A stretch of DNA of 64,000 nucleotides. It comes from Rotaria sordida. Taxonomy: Eukaryota > Rotifera > Eurotatoria > Philodinida > Philodinidae. This document shows, piece by piece, positions 24,819 to 37,628 of the stretch. The position numbers were made by a program, and so were the translations under genes. The notes below the pieces were generated by a model that saw only the letters and a program-made list of their open reading frames with translations, ran no database searches and was not told the origin of the DNA. The stretch is taken from assembly GCA_905250125.1 (NCBI GenBank), contig CAJNOL010000411.1, positions 62,001 through 126,000 on the forward strand, read 5' to 3'. The stretch's first letter is position 1; every line of letters begins with the position of its first letter.

Positions 24819-25639
24819 AATATTTTATTCAATAAAATAAAATTGAGCAAAAAGACAAAACGATCTTTGTTTTCTGTCCTAGGAATTGAATCAGTTTGAT
24901 TTGTTCTCGAGATATCGAAATTTTAATTAAGTTCTTAATGAGATTAGTTGATTGTACAAGTTTTAGTGTTTTCTAGCTGAAGATGTAAATATATGAATAA
25001 AATTTGCTTTTACACATATAAGAGAATTTTGAATATAGAATATCTCAGAATAGGTAGTACTAGAAAAATTACAACATGTCCAATGAATTAATCTCATTTG
25101 AAAAATTTAAAATCGAAAGTCGATTTTCCACTTGACCTCAGGGGAACCACAGTTTTTTTTGTTGCAGAACTCAGTAAAATTTTGATATTTCGAGAATGAA
25201 AGTCTGGGAAACCAAACCATTCTAGATTTTTCTGTTACCTATAAAATGAATATCGTCTCAGTTGAAAAAGGTTTTCTCGTTAGCAGAATAAATAACAACA
25301 GAACGGAGATGTTGGTTCTCTATTTGATCTAATTTTTTGCATAATACGCATTGTCATCATTGAGATATGTTGAGAATAAGGTTGTTACGATCTTCTCTCA
25401 TTTTAATCCGTATTTTTACACTCTAATTAATATGTAATTTGGTGATCAAAAATTAAAATAATTATTTTTATTGTCATGTACCGTGTACTATTAAGATTTT
25501 GTCTTCCGAAGGAGTAATTTAACAGTCCGAGAGGATAGACACTTGTTTTTAGAATCATAGACACATAGTACATGATACAATAACCAAAAAAAAAAGAGAA
25601 GCCAACCCAATCTTCGGAAGGTCGCCGTCGTCTAATGAT

Positions 25640-25930
25640 GAGCGGGAATATTATTTTTTACCAATACCAATGCATTCGATACATTTTGCATGATCTCTAA
25701 TGTCCTTCTGTGTGAAGATTCATTATTTTTTTTTAATTAACTAATACTTCATTTTACTATTAAAATTTCAATAGCAAATATTGAAGTGATTATGACTCAA
25801 TAATTTTTGCATAAATTTTTAGAACATCTGAGTTGTGAGAATATAACATTTGATGTAAGTCTTACACGATTATAAAATATACCACTACAAATGAAAAACT
25901 ATTGATTCTAAGCACAGTTACGAAATCATC
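25640..25930. repeat. dispersed repeat, copy 1
   Basis: Diverged direct copy of the sequence at about 57838-58190. Shared words include ATTTTGCATGA, TAATGTCCT, ACTAATACTTCAT, CTTTGCATAAA/TTTTGCATAAA and GAGAATATGACATTTG-like text, in the same order and spacing. The family is not identified. There are no coding traces. Confidence 0.7.
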
Positions 25931-26167
25931 TTGTTCATATCTCACGTCGTTCGTTGGATTCCATAATAATCCTGTTGTTCAGCTCTGCTATAAATTTTAT
26001 CGATATATCAAAAAAAAAGAAATCTTTTTTTTTTTTAATAAGCAATTATAATGTTTGTATATATGGAAGGAAAGATAAACATCACACGAATCTTATCTCT
26101 TTCGTTCACATAGAAACAATCGTATGATATTTCACATCATTTTATATTGTTATTCATTCAAAAAAAA

Positions 26168-29100
26168 ATGTTCATTCTGGTAATGTATAAATATTTTTTT
26201 TTTAGTTTAATATAATAATGTTTCTTTTTTTTTTTTCTTGTGTATAGTTTTTTATTAAAAGTTTCTTTATTACATGTTTGGCATGGCATAATATGGATAA
26301 TAGTCGATTTCATTGTTGGCCATCTAATGCATCATCAATATTAACAGAAACACTTGCACAATATGGTCATAATTGTAAAGGTAAATATTAATATTTTCAT
26401 TATAAAATAATATAAATATTTTAGGTGTTAATATAAATTGGATTCAATCTCCACCAAAACAAGGTATTTTTTTTTTTTTTTGTAAAGAAAATTTAATTAT
26501 AGTTAATTTTTATATATTATAGTTACTCAAGATGTTCCATTTAATGTATCATATTCAGTTGATTTATCACTTGAATTTTTTGATTGGGCAATTTATCAAT
26601 TACCTAAACCATTATATACGTTTGTATTATTTATGTTCTATTAATCAAAAAAAAAAAAAAAAAAATTCTTTTTTTGTTTTTTCGTTGATTAGATTATCAA
26701 ATCGAACGATGAATAATAGTCAAGCATGGTATCATTGGTGTAAAACACATGAACCAACTGTTGATCCAACTGATCCAAGAATTGAATCTGATGCTTGTTT
26801 ATGGCATATTAATATACATGCATGTGCACTTGGACGTACTGTTACATATTGTGGACCTTGGTAAATTTTTTTGTTTTGTAAAATACAATCTAAAATTATC
26901 ATAGGCAACGGAATAAAATGAATTTTGTTTTTTGTTATTAAAAATTTTTAATGATAAATGTTCTTTTTTTTTTTTTTGTTTGTTCAAGGATTCCACCGAG
27001 TGGTGAAATATATCATAGTTTAGTTTTGGCAGGATCTTCAACTCGTAGTAAGTTATTATTTTGAATTAAAATAATATTTGGATAATAAATTTATAGTTTA
27101 TGAAAGTACTGTGATTATACCTGTATTTGGAATAGTAGAAATTATTGCACATTTTAAAATTGGTATAAAAGATTGGATTCATATTGCTTTAGTTAGTACA
27201 AATATACAAGTTAGTCGTAAAGCAAGTATGTAATTTGTTATATGTTTTTCTTTGTTGAAGAATGATGAAATTATGGGTTTTTTTTTTCAGTTTGTGGAGA
27301 TGAATATTGTGATTTAAATTATGAAAATTGTTCTAATTGTCCAATTGATTGTGGTAAATGTCCTTTGAAACCTATTCATATTGGTTTAATTACAACGAGT
27401 TGTGCACTTTTAATTTCTTCATTTATTGGATTTTTTCTAGTAAGTCAAAATAAAAAACGAATACTTCATTTATTTATTTTATATATATATATATATATAT
27501 AGTATTTTAAAATTCAAGAACAACGTCTTTTATGGGATCCAAGTTGGATTATTGATATAAAAGAAGTTCAACGTAAGATATTAAATCGAGTAGTAGGAAC
27601 ATTAGATTGAGTAAGCAAATAAGGATCTTATCTTTCTGTACTGTTATCAAGTAATAAAAAATCGTAATGTATTTTATGAGTTAGAACTAATCGATTGTCT
27701 TTCACTCTTAATTCCAAATGAGTACTCACACAACCGAATATAAGGTGATCTTTTATTTCGAATAACTTTTGATAGGAACAAGATATGGATCTGCGGTTTT
27801 CATCATTCGAAAGAGCGATGTTTGGACTATCGATCTATATAATATTCACTAAGATGAGCGATGCTTTTTCATAGAAGCTTTTTAATTGATATCCTTGTTT
27901 CTGTATATTTTCATAAATTTCTGCAACAATTTGATTTCAAATTACGCAAAAAATGTAGCTTTTTTTTTGGAGGTAAAGCATTTTATTAATGTTAAAAATA
28001 TGACAATATACAGAGAAGAAAACCGAAAAAAAAACAACGGGACGTATTGTCATTAAAAGCTGGAAGCATAAGAAGGAGACATATGACATTAGTCTTTTGT
28101 CTCGGAAGTTTGTTTTTTTTGTCTGATGTGTTGTCGTAGTGGTAATGAATGTGGATGAGACATCTTGGATAATGGCCATTATAATATTATGTTGGTTTCA
28201 CGTTGACTATTAAAGTGTATGTGAGGTAAAAGTAATACATGAATATAAGAGAACGAATAAGTACAATGATTGATTTCACTTCATATATAATATGAAGTGA
28301 AAAGGAAGGAAAAAGAAATAGCTTAATATAAGAAGACGAACAAACAGATAGATTCACTCGACTTCATATTGTATATGAAGTTGAGAGGAAAGAAAAAGAA
28401 ACAACTGGATTGAAGAAAAAGACCAAGCAAATACATTGACTCAATTTCATATTATATATGAAAATGAAAAAAGAAATAGCTGATTCGTAGTATACGAATC
28501 CGATATAACAATTTTTATATATATTCTATTGACTCATCAGTGATCTATAATAACGATGTATATATCGTATATAGTAAGTAGGTGATTTGTTTTTTCAAAG
28601 TTGATTGAATATTTCTTGTAGATTGTTTTTCTGTCGTTATTTGATGTTGCAGTTTGAATATATCGTTGGAGTAGTGTAATAGCATATTCTTTAATTTTTT
28701 TAAGATTGGTAATTTTATGTATATATTCAACTGACGTATATATGGGTAATTCTAAAGCAGCACGAATGGCTTTGTTTTGTATAATTTGTAATCTTTCCCA
28801 TATTTTATCATTTGCTGTAAGGAGAATTGGATAACTGTATATTATGATAGTTCTTGCTATTGATTTGAAGATGTTCAACATTATTTTGTCGTTGGGTTCG
28901 TATGCGGATCTGTTTAAAAATCTAAGCAGACTAATACGAGCAGCAATCTTCGATTCAATATGATGAATATGACTTCTTCAATTTAATCTTTTGTCAATGA
29001 TAATTCCTAAATATCTTGTTGAATCTGATGGTTTTTAAAAAAATGTAGCTTAAATCATCCATTTTTCGTTATAAAGTTACCACTTTATACATTATTCCGT

Positions 29101-32100
29101 CGATATCTTTTTTCAAGTAAACTTTCGAAAAAACAAACTGATAATTTTATAACGAAAAATGATTGATTTAAGCTACATTTTTTGCGTAATTTTAGACGAA
29201 ATTATTGCGAAAATTTATGAAAATATACAGAAACGAAGATGTCAATTGAAAAGCTTGTATAAAAAAAGTATCTCTCGTCTTAGTGAATATTATATAGATC
29301 GATAGTCCGAACATCGCTCTTTCGAATGCTGAAAAACGCAGGTCCATATCTTGTTCCTATCAAAAGTTATCCGAAATAAAAGACTGCCCGGTGACTTATG
29401 CACCACCCTGTATATCGATTGTTGAAAACAGAAGATTAAAATGCATCAAATCATATTTCTAACTATCTGTCTGTTATTCTCCTTCATAAATTATTTTCAA
29501 TTTTTTTTCCCATTATCGTAAATATGTTAATAAGCATCGACATAGTGATTTCTGTAGAGAATTTTATATCCAATAAGAACGTCCGAATATGAAAATGATC
29601 GCTATGTTGTCTAAGGATAGAATCTCTGGAAAACCAAAACTCAAGGTTTTTCAGCTCTTCGAATTTGTAAATAGAATTCAATTTAGAATGATAGAGCAAA
29701 CAAATTTCTACAAAATAAAATATCTTCCAGCTCTCAAAATTCTCTATATAAATTATTATTCAAACTCTTATTCTTTTCAAATAATTATTATCACTTTAAT
29801 ATATTGTATTTTTAATAGCACTTCGTTCACAACATTCAATTAGTTTAACATCATTAAATGATCCAAAAAAGACAATAAGTGAAACTAATTTAAGTATTAC
29901 TACAAATTTTTCAAATATTAGTTGTACACAACAAATTTTTTGTTCTGCTGGTTATTTGTAAGTTTAAATTTGGTTAAAAAGAAAAAAAAAAAAATAAGAG
30001 AAAATTTTCTCTTATTTATTTTATTTTAAAGACGACATACTTGTGTAGCTATTCGTAAATATAAACATAAACATTTTCAATTAACACGTCATATACGTGA
30101 ACAAGTTCGTCTTGTACGAACATTTAATCATAATAATATTTGTAAATTTATGGGTGCTTCATTATTTCCTAATGAAATTATTATTTATATGGAATATATG
30201 CCAAAAGGTTCATTACGTGATGTTTTACAAAATGATAAAATACCAATAACATGGGCATTTCGGTAGATAAAATTAATAGAAATTCGTACAAAAAAAAAAA
30301 ACTTATTTTCTTATAGATTTTCATTTGCAATAGATATTCTTAATGGTTTATCATATATACATAGTCGACATCTTATTCATGGACGATTAAATTCATCAAA
30401 TTGTGTTGTTGATCAAAGATTAACAATAAAAATTACAGGTAAAGTTTTTTGAAGAAAGAAGCGAAGTCGATAACTATGAAAAAAGCGCCATTTTCTTTGA
30501 TTCCTTCTATATTAAACTATTAGTCCGAAAGTGAACCTTGGTAGAATTAGTTACAGCACACATAAGTGCTATATGACTAATACGTTACTAAGGCTTACTG
30601 TCGAACGTTGTTATATTTTATTGATATTTTAAGATTATGGTCTTGATGATCTTCGTTTTAATAATATAAGTATTAATTCTTATGTTCAATCAGTTGAAGC
30701 ATATAAAAGAGTTTATTATGCACCAGAATTATTATCAATTAATGAATTAAAATTAACATCTCCAATAGATATTTATTCATTTGGAATTATTTTAAATGAA
30801 ATAGCTACACGATTAGAACCATTTGGGGTTATTATTAGTTATTTTTTTTTTTTGTTTATTTCAAAACTATGAATACCTTTTTTTTCTTTCGTTTTTTTTT
30901 TAGGACGATGATATTGAATCAATTATGAAAATAGGTTATCGTCCAAAAATTGCTCAAATGACTTATGATATTAATAATGATAATGAAGAAGATTTTTGTC
31001 CATTACCATCATCATATATTCGACTTATTAAACGATGTATTATGGAAAATCCATATGATCGTCCAATATGTAAAGATATTGAAAAATATTTAAAAAAAAT
31101 GTGTCCATTACAAATAAGTCCAATTGATTTAATATTTAAAAAAATGTCTTTATATCAAACAAGTCTTGAACAGGCTGTACAATTACGAACATATGAACTT
31201 GAACAAGAGAAACATAAATCTGAAAATCTTTTATATAGTAAGTATAAGTATTAAAAAAAACAAAGAACAAATTATAATTTTATATCTATACTGATTCATA
31301 TTGTCATATGATTTGTTATTATCATAAGCAATCTATTGTTTGATTAATGTAAATATATTGTTTACATTCTATCGATTGAAGTACTTTTTATTCAGATGTA
31401 AGCCGATTCTTAGTATGATAATCAAACGAGAATTAGCAAACTATATGTATATAATTATAAATGTTTTGAAGAAAAATCAAGATCTTATAATTATCCGATA
31501 TTGCACTGGTAAATTGATAATTGATTAATAGAGCAACAAAAATTACGATCTCAAATGATTCATACTTTTTCGTAGATATTATTTCATATTCTAATTATTA
31601 ATTTGACTAAAGAAAATGAACTTTATAAGTGACCTATGATTATATTCTAACTGAATAGTGTATATCGATTTCATCTCTGTATTTTTGAATCTATTCATAT
31701 ATTTATATTATTATAGGTATGTTACCAAAAATTGTTGCTGAACAATTACGAATTGGTCAAATTGTTACTGCAGAATATTATGAAAATTGTACAATATATT
31801 TTAGGTATTGAAATTTATTGTTTTTCTTTTTTTTCAATGAAAATTAGATTATGAATTTTGGTTTTTTGTTTTTCTTTTCTCATTAGTGATATTGTTGGTT
31901 TTACAACTATTGCAAGTCGATGTAAACCTATTGATATTGTTGAATTTCTTAATCGAGTTTATACAACATTTGATACAATTATTGATCGATATGATGTTTA
32001 TAAAGTTGAAACAATTGGAGATGCATGTTAGTTATATAATTTATATTTTATTTTTATAAGAATTATGTTTTGTTTTTAAAGATATGGTTGTTTCTGGTGT

Positions 32101-34013
32101 ACCAAAAAAGAATGATAATGAACATGCATATCAAATAGCAACAATGGCACTTGAACTTATTCATCAATCAACAAAAAATTGTATTATACCATATTCAAAT
32201 AATGAAAAACTTCGAATTCGAGTTGGTTTACATTCTGGTAAATAAGATATGATTTGAAAATTTTCAAATAATAATTATTATTATTATTATTTATTTAGGA
32301 CCTGTATGTGCTGGTGTTGTTGGTTCAAAAATGCCTCGGTAAGCAAAACAAAAAAAAAACTATTACCACAATCCTCTGTGGAATTAAAATATGAAATACA
32401 ATTTACTTGTTGTTGTTGCTAATCACACGAAGATTGCCTTATTCTATGTATCCAGAAAAGTAGTTCATATATAATAACGAGACATTAATCTGTGTTAGTC
32501 GTTGGCTGAGACCCTCTCTCCATAGATTGCGCTTCATACACATACAGAAAAACAGTAGATTAAATATTTTTATATTTTTGAAACATAGATATTGTCTTTT
32601 TGGTGATACTGTAAATACTGCGTAAGTTTATCTTATTATTTATGTAAATGACAAAAAAAAATAATGATTTATTTTAGATCAAGAATGGAATCTAATGGTG
32701 AAGGTAAATTATTTGAAATTATATATACAGTGGATCCCAAAATTGTTCAATAAGATGTAATTTGGACTTTTTTTTTCGTAGTCTTAAGTGCTAGAAAGAA
32801 TACAAATAGTGATTTGAATAGAGAATATTGTTGTCAATAAGAATTTGAGAAAATGATAACTATCATGAATTTTCTCAAAGTAGGATTTCTGGAAAACCAA
32901 AATTCTGCTTTTTCAACATCCAGAAGTCACAACAGAAAACTTGTTTTAACAGTCTAGAATTATAGAGCAGCCAATTCTCTACAAAATAAGACGTTTCCAA
33001 GCTTTCTACGATCTTCCATTCAAAAGTTATAAGCATCACAAAAATCGAAAAAATGTGAAATTCATGGGAAAATCGAGTAAAAAACGCATTTTTTCGGCTT
33101 TTGTGATGCTTATAACTTTTGGAGAGAAGGTCGTAGAAAGCTCGGAGACGTCTTATTTTGTAGAGAATTAGCTGCTCTATAATTCTAGACTGTTAAAACA
33201 AGTTTTATATTGAGGCTTTTGGATGTTGAAAAATTAGGATTTAGGTTTTCCAGAAATCCTACTTTGAGAAAATTCATGATGGTTATCATTTTCTCGAATT
33301 CTTATTGACAACAATATTCTCTATTCAAATCACTATTTGGATTTTTTCTAGCACTTAAGACTACGAAAAAAAAAATCCAAATTACATCTTATTGAACAAT
33401 TTTGGGATCCACTGTATATACTGTAAAATTTCTTTTTTCATAATTTATTAGCAAATAAAATTCATATGACAAATGATACAAAAGAATTACTTGATAAAAC
33501 TGGTCGTTTTCTTATTGAAAAACGTGGAACAATACATATTAAAGTATAATAATTTATATTAAATAAAAATTTAAAATAATATTTTATTCTAAAATATTCA
33601 TTTCTCTAGGGCAAAGGTGATATGGTTAGTTAGTAAATATTTTTATTATTTCAAAAAAAAAAAAAAATCTAAAACATTTTTTTTTTTAAGACTACTTATT
33701 GGTTACTTGAAGAATTAGAATCAAAAAATGATTGCATTGAAAAAAATTTCTTATATGTACAACCAAGTATAAAAAAAAACAAAAAACAAAATGATTTAAA
33801 TAATATCATTTGAATTTTTATTTTAGTACGACTTCCACCAATATATAAAAAAGATGTAATATCATCATTTCTTAATCCAAGTAAATTTTATAGAACTAAT
33901 ATAAAAATTTGTTTTTTTTCAACATATTATTAGATTCAACTTCTATTTTAATACCTAGTCGTTCACCATCACCACGAAAAACAACAAAATTCAATTTAAT
34001 TTCTTTAGAATAA
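26168..34013 (+). CDS. receptor-type guanylyl cyclase with short Cys-rich ectodomain
   Basis: Twenty-five exons join in phase to 891 residues. Exon 1 (26168-26179) and exon 2 (from 26248) would encode a signal peptide, [16 protein letters not shown]. The ectodomain is only about 225 residues and ends in a Cys-rich [20 protein letters not shown] motif (214-233). One membrane helix follows (about 241-263). The kinase-homology domain (about 330-550) has HGRLNSSNC (430-438) where an active kinase has HRD, so it is a pseudokinase, typical of these receptors. A dimerisation helix leads into the cyclase domain (about 640-840), with SDIVGFT (655-661), VETIGDAY (to 702), [11 protein letters not shown] and [13 protein letters not shown]. 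Glu696 and Cys769 match GTP-specifying positions. It should make cGMP from GTP on ligand binding. Exons: 26168-26179, 26248-26380, 26425-26463, 26523-26619, 26693-26860, 26989-27047, 27097-27225, 27291-27439, 27503-27572, 29819-29957, 30032-30262, 30317-30438, 30634-30827, 30904-31237, 31717-31804, 31887-32026, 32082-32237, 32299-32338, 32589-32621, 32678-32703, 33452-33543, 33610-33624, 33691-33766, 33827-33880, 33934-34013. Confidence 0.93.
27962..29037 (-). mobile_element. 5'-truncated non-LTR retrotransposon (LINE) with target-site duplication
   Basis: On the minus strand, translation of 29035 to 28537 gives the end of a LINE reverse-transcriptase region. [14 protein letters not shown] segment is followed by [17 protein letters not shown] and then [19 protein letters not shown], the usual C-terminal RT/thumb text of Jockey/RTE-like LINEs. 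One in-frame TGA stands at the Trp of the RLNW motif, so the copy is dead. It lacks everything 5' of this. The 3' end is an A-run adjacent to the target duplication AAAAAATGTAGCTT, present at 27948-27961 and 29038-29051. The 3' UTR contains about three 75-bp tandem units (28270-28470). A clean TPRT-type insertion into a palindromic element. Confidence 0.88.
28266..28470. repeat. tandem repeat in LINE 3' UTR, about 75-bp unit, 3 copies
   Basis: Each unit contains a hairpin-forming CTTCATAT...ATATGAAG followed by an AAAAGAAA-rich purine stretch and an AGCTTA/AACTGG/AGCTGA variant. The stems differ slightly between copies but stay self-complementary. Confidence 0.75.
29490..29745. mobile_element. 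diverged half-copy of the Tc1/mariner MITE family
   Basis: The stretch shares, in order, CTCTGGAAAACCAAAA, TTTTTCA, TAGAAT-ATAGAGCA and TTTCTACAAAATAA with the left arm of the intact palindrome at 32728-33414. It lacks the second arm and clear ends, so it is an old fragment in the same guanylyl cyclase intron. Confidence 0.6.
32728..33414. mobile_element. full-length palindromic Tc1/mariner MITE
   Basis: 687 bp between TA dinucleotides (32726-32727, 33415-33416), starting CAGTGGATCCCAAAATTG and ending with its exact complement. The two arms are highly similar throughout (about 340 bp each) and meet near 33071. CAGTG ends and TA duplication are the Tc1/mariner pattern. It sits in the intron between the cyclase exons 32678-32703 and 33452-33543 and would form a very long hairpin in the pre-mRNA. 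The close match of the arms suggests a recent insertion or a recent parent copy. Confidence 0.9.
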
Positions 34014-37000
34014 TATATTTGAAAATTAGACAAATGTTTTTCTTTTTCAATAAATAAAGTATTGTTCGTATTGTATAAAATTCATCTTAGGAATAATAAA
34101 AGGAGATCTCACCACCAGGGAACGTTTTCAACTGTCAAATCTCTTTTAAGTTCGACAATTAAAAACATTCCTTGATCAGTAAAACTTAAACGATGAATTG
34201 TTTTTTTGTAATATTTCAATCATGATGACTGTCATTAGAGCAAAATAAAAGAAAACATTCATTGTATTTGTTGAAGTTAATATTCATATATATTAGCATC
34301 TAAAAACTAAGATAAACTTCAATCTCGGATCGAAGAATAAATTGATATTAAAGTTCAAATTTGGTCAATAGATCGATGATGAATTCCGAAAGCGGTTATA
34401 ATATTTGTCTAATATCAATTTTAAATTTTAGTCAATTGTTCAATTTTTGTTTTTTTTTTCGTTTTCAAAATAGAAAAAAGAAATATGTACAATTATATAA
34501 ATGTCCTTGACGACATAGATTTATCTATATAATCAAATCAATGTCAATGAACAGTTGTCTCTCTAACGATCACTTTGTATATAAACAGATAGATCTCGTG
34601 CGTGTTCCTGTGTGTCATCTATGTTTGTATACTATCGTAATATCTGTTATTTTCCTTTTTTTTTCTCTCTCCCTCGCTCTCCCCCTCACACACACACAAA
34701 CTATTTCCATGTCTTCGTCTTCTTTTATTTTACTTTTTCTTTTACACCACGTCACTATCTCTCTCACATCACAACACTATCATTCTCTCTCAGTGTTGTG
34801 TGTGTGTGTGTATGTTTTTTTTTTATATGTTGCCTGTTTGCCCATATATACATTTGATTTTAGTCGACGTGTGTTGTGGCACATACACTTCACTATTTCA
34901 TTTTCGCTCTGTTGTCTATCCCTTGTACGACGCACACGCGCATGTCAAAAAGATAAGCATTTACTATTAGCATGTTCAAATGGGCAACTATTAATAAGAC
35001 TTACATTTTTACTCATCAATCGATTTGGAACAGACAAATAAATAATAAAGACGACAATAACAAAATTTTAAGTAAGTTGAGTTTCTTAAAATTGACAAAT
35101 ATGTCGATAATAAGAATCTGATAGTTTGGAAATGTAAAGAAGAAGAAGAAGAAGGAGGGAAAAAACCTACGGAGGAGGCTTTTAATGACCATATATGAGA
35201 TAGGTCATGATATTTACGCATGCTGAGAACTAAAACATATACGTACACATTTGTTGGACGATCTTGAAACATCGCCTATTGTCGTCAGTCACTTTTTACA
35301 TTTATGAGTACGTTATAACAACAACAACAACAATAAAAAACAACAACGTCATTCTGTGATAAGACATAATCAGCAGGCAAAGTATTTGAACGGTTATACA
35401 TATAAACATAGAGATATGACAGCTGTATAAAGTAGCCCCATTGTCTTGCTTCTTTCTTTTTTTTTCTCTTTTTGATGGTGACGTTAGCCATCACTTAGCA
35501 ATAGAAAAATTCCTTTTTTTTTTTTTGCGTGTCATACCCTGTGGGATTTTGACTGCTGTCAAAGCAAGAATAGCAATGGCAGCCGCTACCGATAATGAGA
35601 TAATACCATTTGGTCTAAAGGCATATAATTGTTGTTGAATCCAAAAAAACATTTTAAAAAAAAAAACAAAACTTTTGTTCCTGTCTGTCTTTGTGCCTGT
35701 CTATCTGACATTCGATGCATGCTGTCACATTTATGTCAAATCTCGTCTCTGAGATTTCGATTTGTGCAATTATCAATCATACTTCTTATTGACATACACA
35801 CATCTTTGACAGTCCGTTGTGTCTTTTTCTATTTGACATATCTTCTTGTTCTTTATATGTATGTTGTTATTTTAACTGATGACGCGCTACCCGAAAGATA
35901 CATGTTTTTCCGATTTGCTTCTAACTGCCGGAAGCGTTGATAATGGTAGGTTAAGGTTGTGCACAGTGATGCTGATATTGTCATTGTGTCTGTAAGCTTG
36001 TAGGAGGCAAGAAAAAATAATTGAGAAGCAACAAAAAAGAAGACCTCGTAAAAGAAGATATTCATCACTGAATTATGGATTTGTATTGTTCTTGTCTTTC
36101 TCTCTATATTTCATCGATGATAAAAATGCTGTCTTTCTCTCTCTCTCTCTCTCTCGCTCTCTTGTTTGATGTCAATGTAATCACTAGTGGTAGCGCGTAA
36201 AAGATCACATCCGTGAGGATACATATTGATGAGCATTACGAGAAAGAAAAAAAAAAAAAAGAAATAACAAGTGGTGTATATATGTATAAAGAATAAAATA
36301 AATTACTTAGGTGAGTAAGATTTCTACAAAAAAAAAAAAAAAAAAAAAATCTTGTATCATTTTTACTTAAATTTAAAACATATGTTCCATTATATTTATT
36401 CATCTATTAATAATAAATAAACTTGATTTTCTTTGACTTTATCCGTTGATTGTATTTAATTAATATGATCAACAAAGAAATAAATATTTGATGTTTTTGT
36501 TATTATTAACATATTGAATAGTATTTGTCAGTTTTAGAAATAGAAATATATGAGTATCAAATAACATTATATGTTGTTGTTCGAACAGTTTTTTTTTCTT
36601 TTCTTTTTTTTTTTTTATTTTTTTATGAAGCTTTCAAAAAAGTGTCAACTGTTCTTTATATGTTTTTGACGTTTTCAGAATTTCTTCTTCGTTTTTCTTT
36701 TTTTCGTCTTGTCTTTGGCTTACCGTCATATAATCAAAGAGCAAACATTAGAGAGAGAGAGAGAGAGAAAGAGCTTGTTGACAAAAGAAAAAAAGCCTAA
36801 AAGAAAGAGAGCGAGAGAGAGAAAAAAAAAAGAAAACGTCAATGAATGAAAAGTTACTGTATGGCACGAGTTTATGCGTCAATCGAACAATGACAACTGG
36901 TTAACTATACTCTATAATATTGAGCAACTGCCTTGTTCATCATCAATATAGATATATGCACGTTATGATAGAGGCAGGGAAACAGCTGTTAATACAATAC

Positions 37001-37589
37001 GAAGAAATGAGCTTGCCGTTATTCGACAGTCATTGAAGTCATGATGTACTATTACTTGTGACGATGATGGTGCCTTCTTTTCACTCAGCTGATTGAATGC
37101 GTTCTTTCTCAGTCCTTTCTTCTTCTTCTTCTTCTTCTTCTTGTTCGTCTACTATTCCTAATTGTTATTGATGAAAAGCGAATTAACATTGGCCCAAATC
37201 AATTATAGTGATGCGTATGTGTACGCAAAACAGGCAGAAGAAAACGCGAAGTTCTGTGATGTAGGAAGAAGATAAGCAATATGGGAATGATGACAGACTG
37301 TTAGCTTAAAGAGAGTAATAGTCTCTTGACATAATGTATAAACTACCTTAAACACTGTGAATAATTTCTATTTGATCATATATATATATATATATGTACA
37401 CATATATAGGTAGCAAAAAAAAATATATTACATCTATGTATAATTGAAGTTAAATGGTATTTTTACCTCGAGCTCTCTTTCTATTGACGTTTCATTTTTT
37501 TTTTCTCATGCGCGAAAAAAGAAAAAAGACAGAAACAGTTGAACATACCCCAAGGGTATATATGTATTTATTCTTGTGATAGTAGTATA

Positions 37590-37628
<39 letters not shown>

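Larger units (their letters stand above)
22850..26167. other. intergenic stretch between SLC25 and guanylyl cyclase
   Basis: Holds T-rich low-complexity DNA just after the carrier stop, the 8-bp-TSD element at 23388-24818, and one copy of a dispersed repeat at about 25640-25930. No gene seen. Confidence 0.6.
27725..29410. mobile_element. palindromic Tc1/mariner-like element split by a LINE
   Basis: Occupies the 2.2-kb intron 9 of the guanylyl cyclase gene. The arms (27751-27947 and 29052-29382) are inverted copies sharing GAATAACTTTTGATAGGAAC, GAAAGAGCGATGTT and ATCGATCTATATAATATTCA. The right end reads CCACCCTG then TATA, a mariner-like terminus beside TA. The left end is worn and its boundary approximate. 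It was one element before the LINE inserted at its left-of-centre arm. An internal inverted pair (CATTTTTCGTTATAA at about 29061-29160) marks the palindrome centre. Confidence 0.75.

Noticed and set aside
36170-36250. Less repetitive patch with GATGTCAATG and TGATGAGC that recalls a C/D-box snoRNA
   Set aside because: Boxes are not in the right arrangement, no terminal stem is visible and no target can be assigned.
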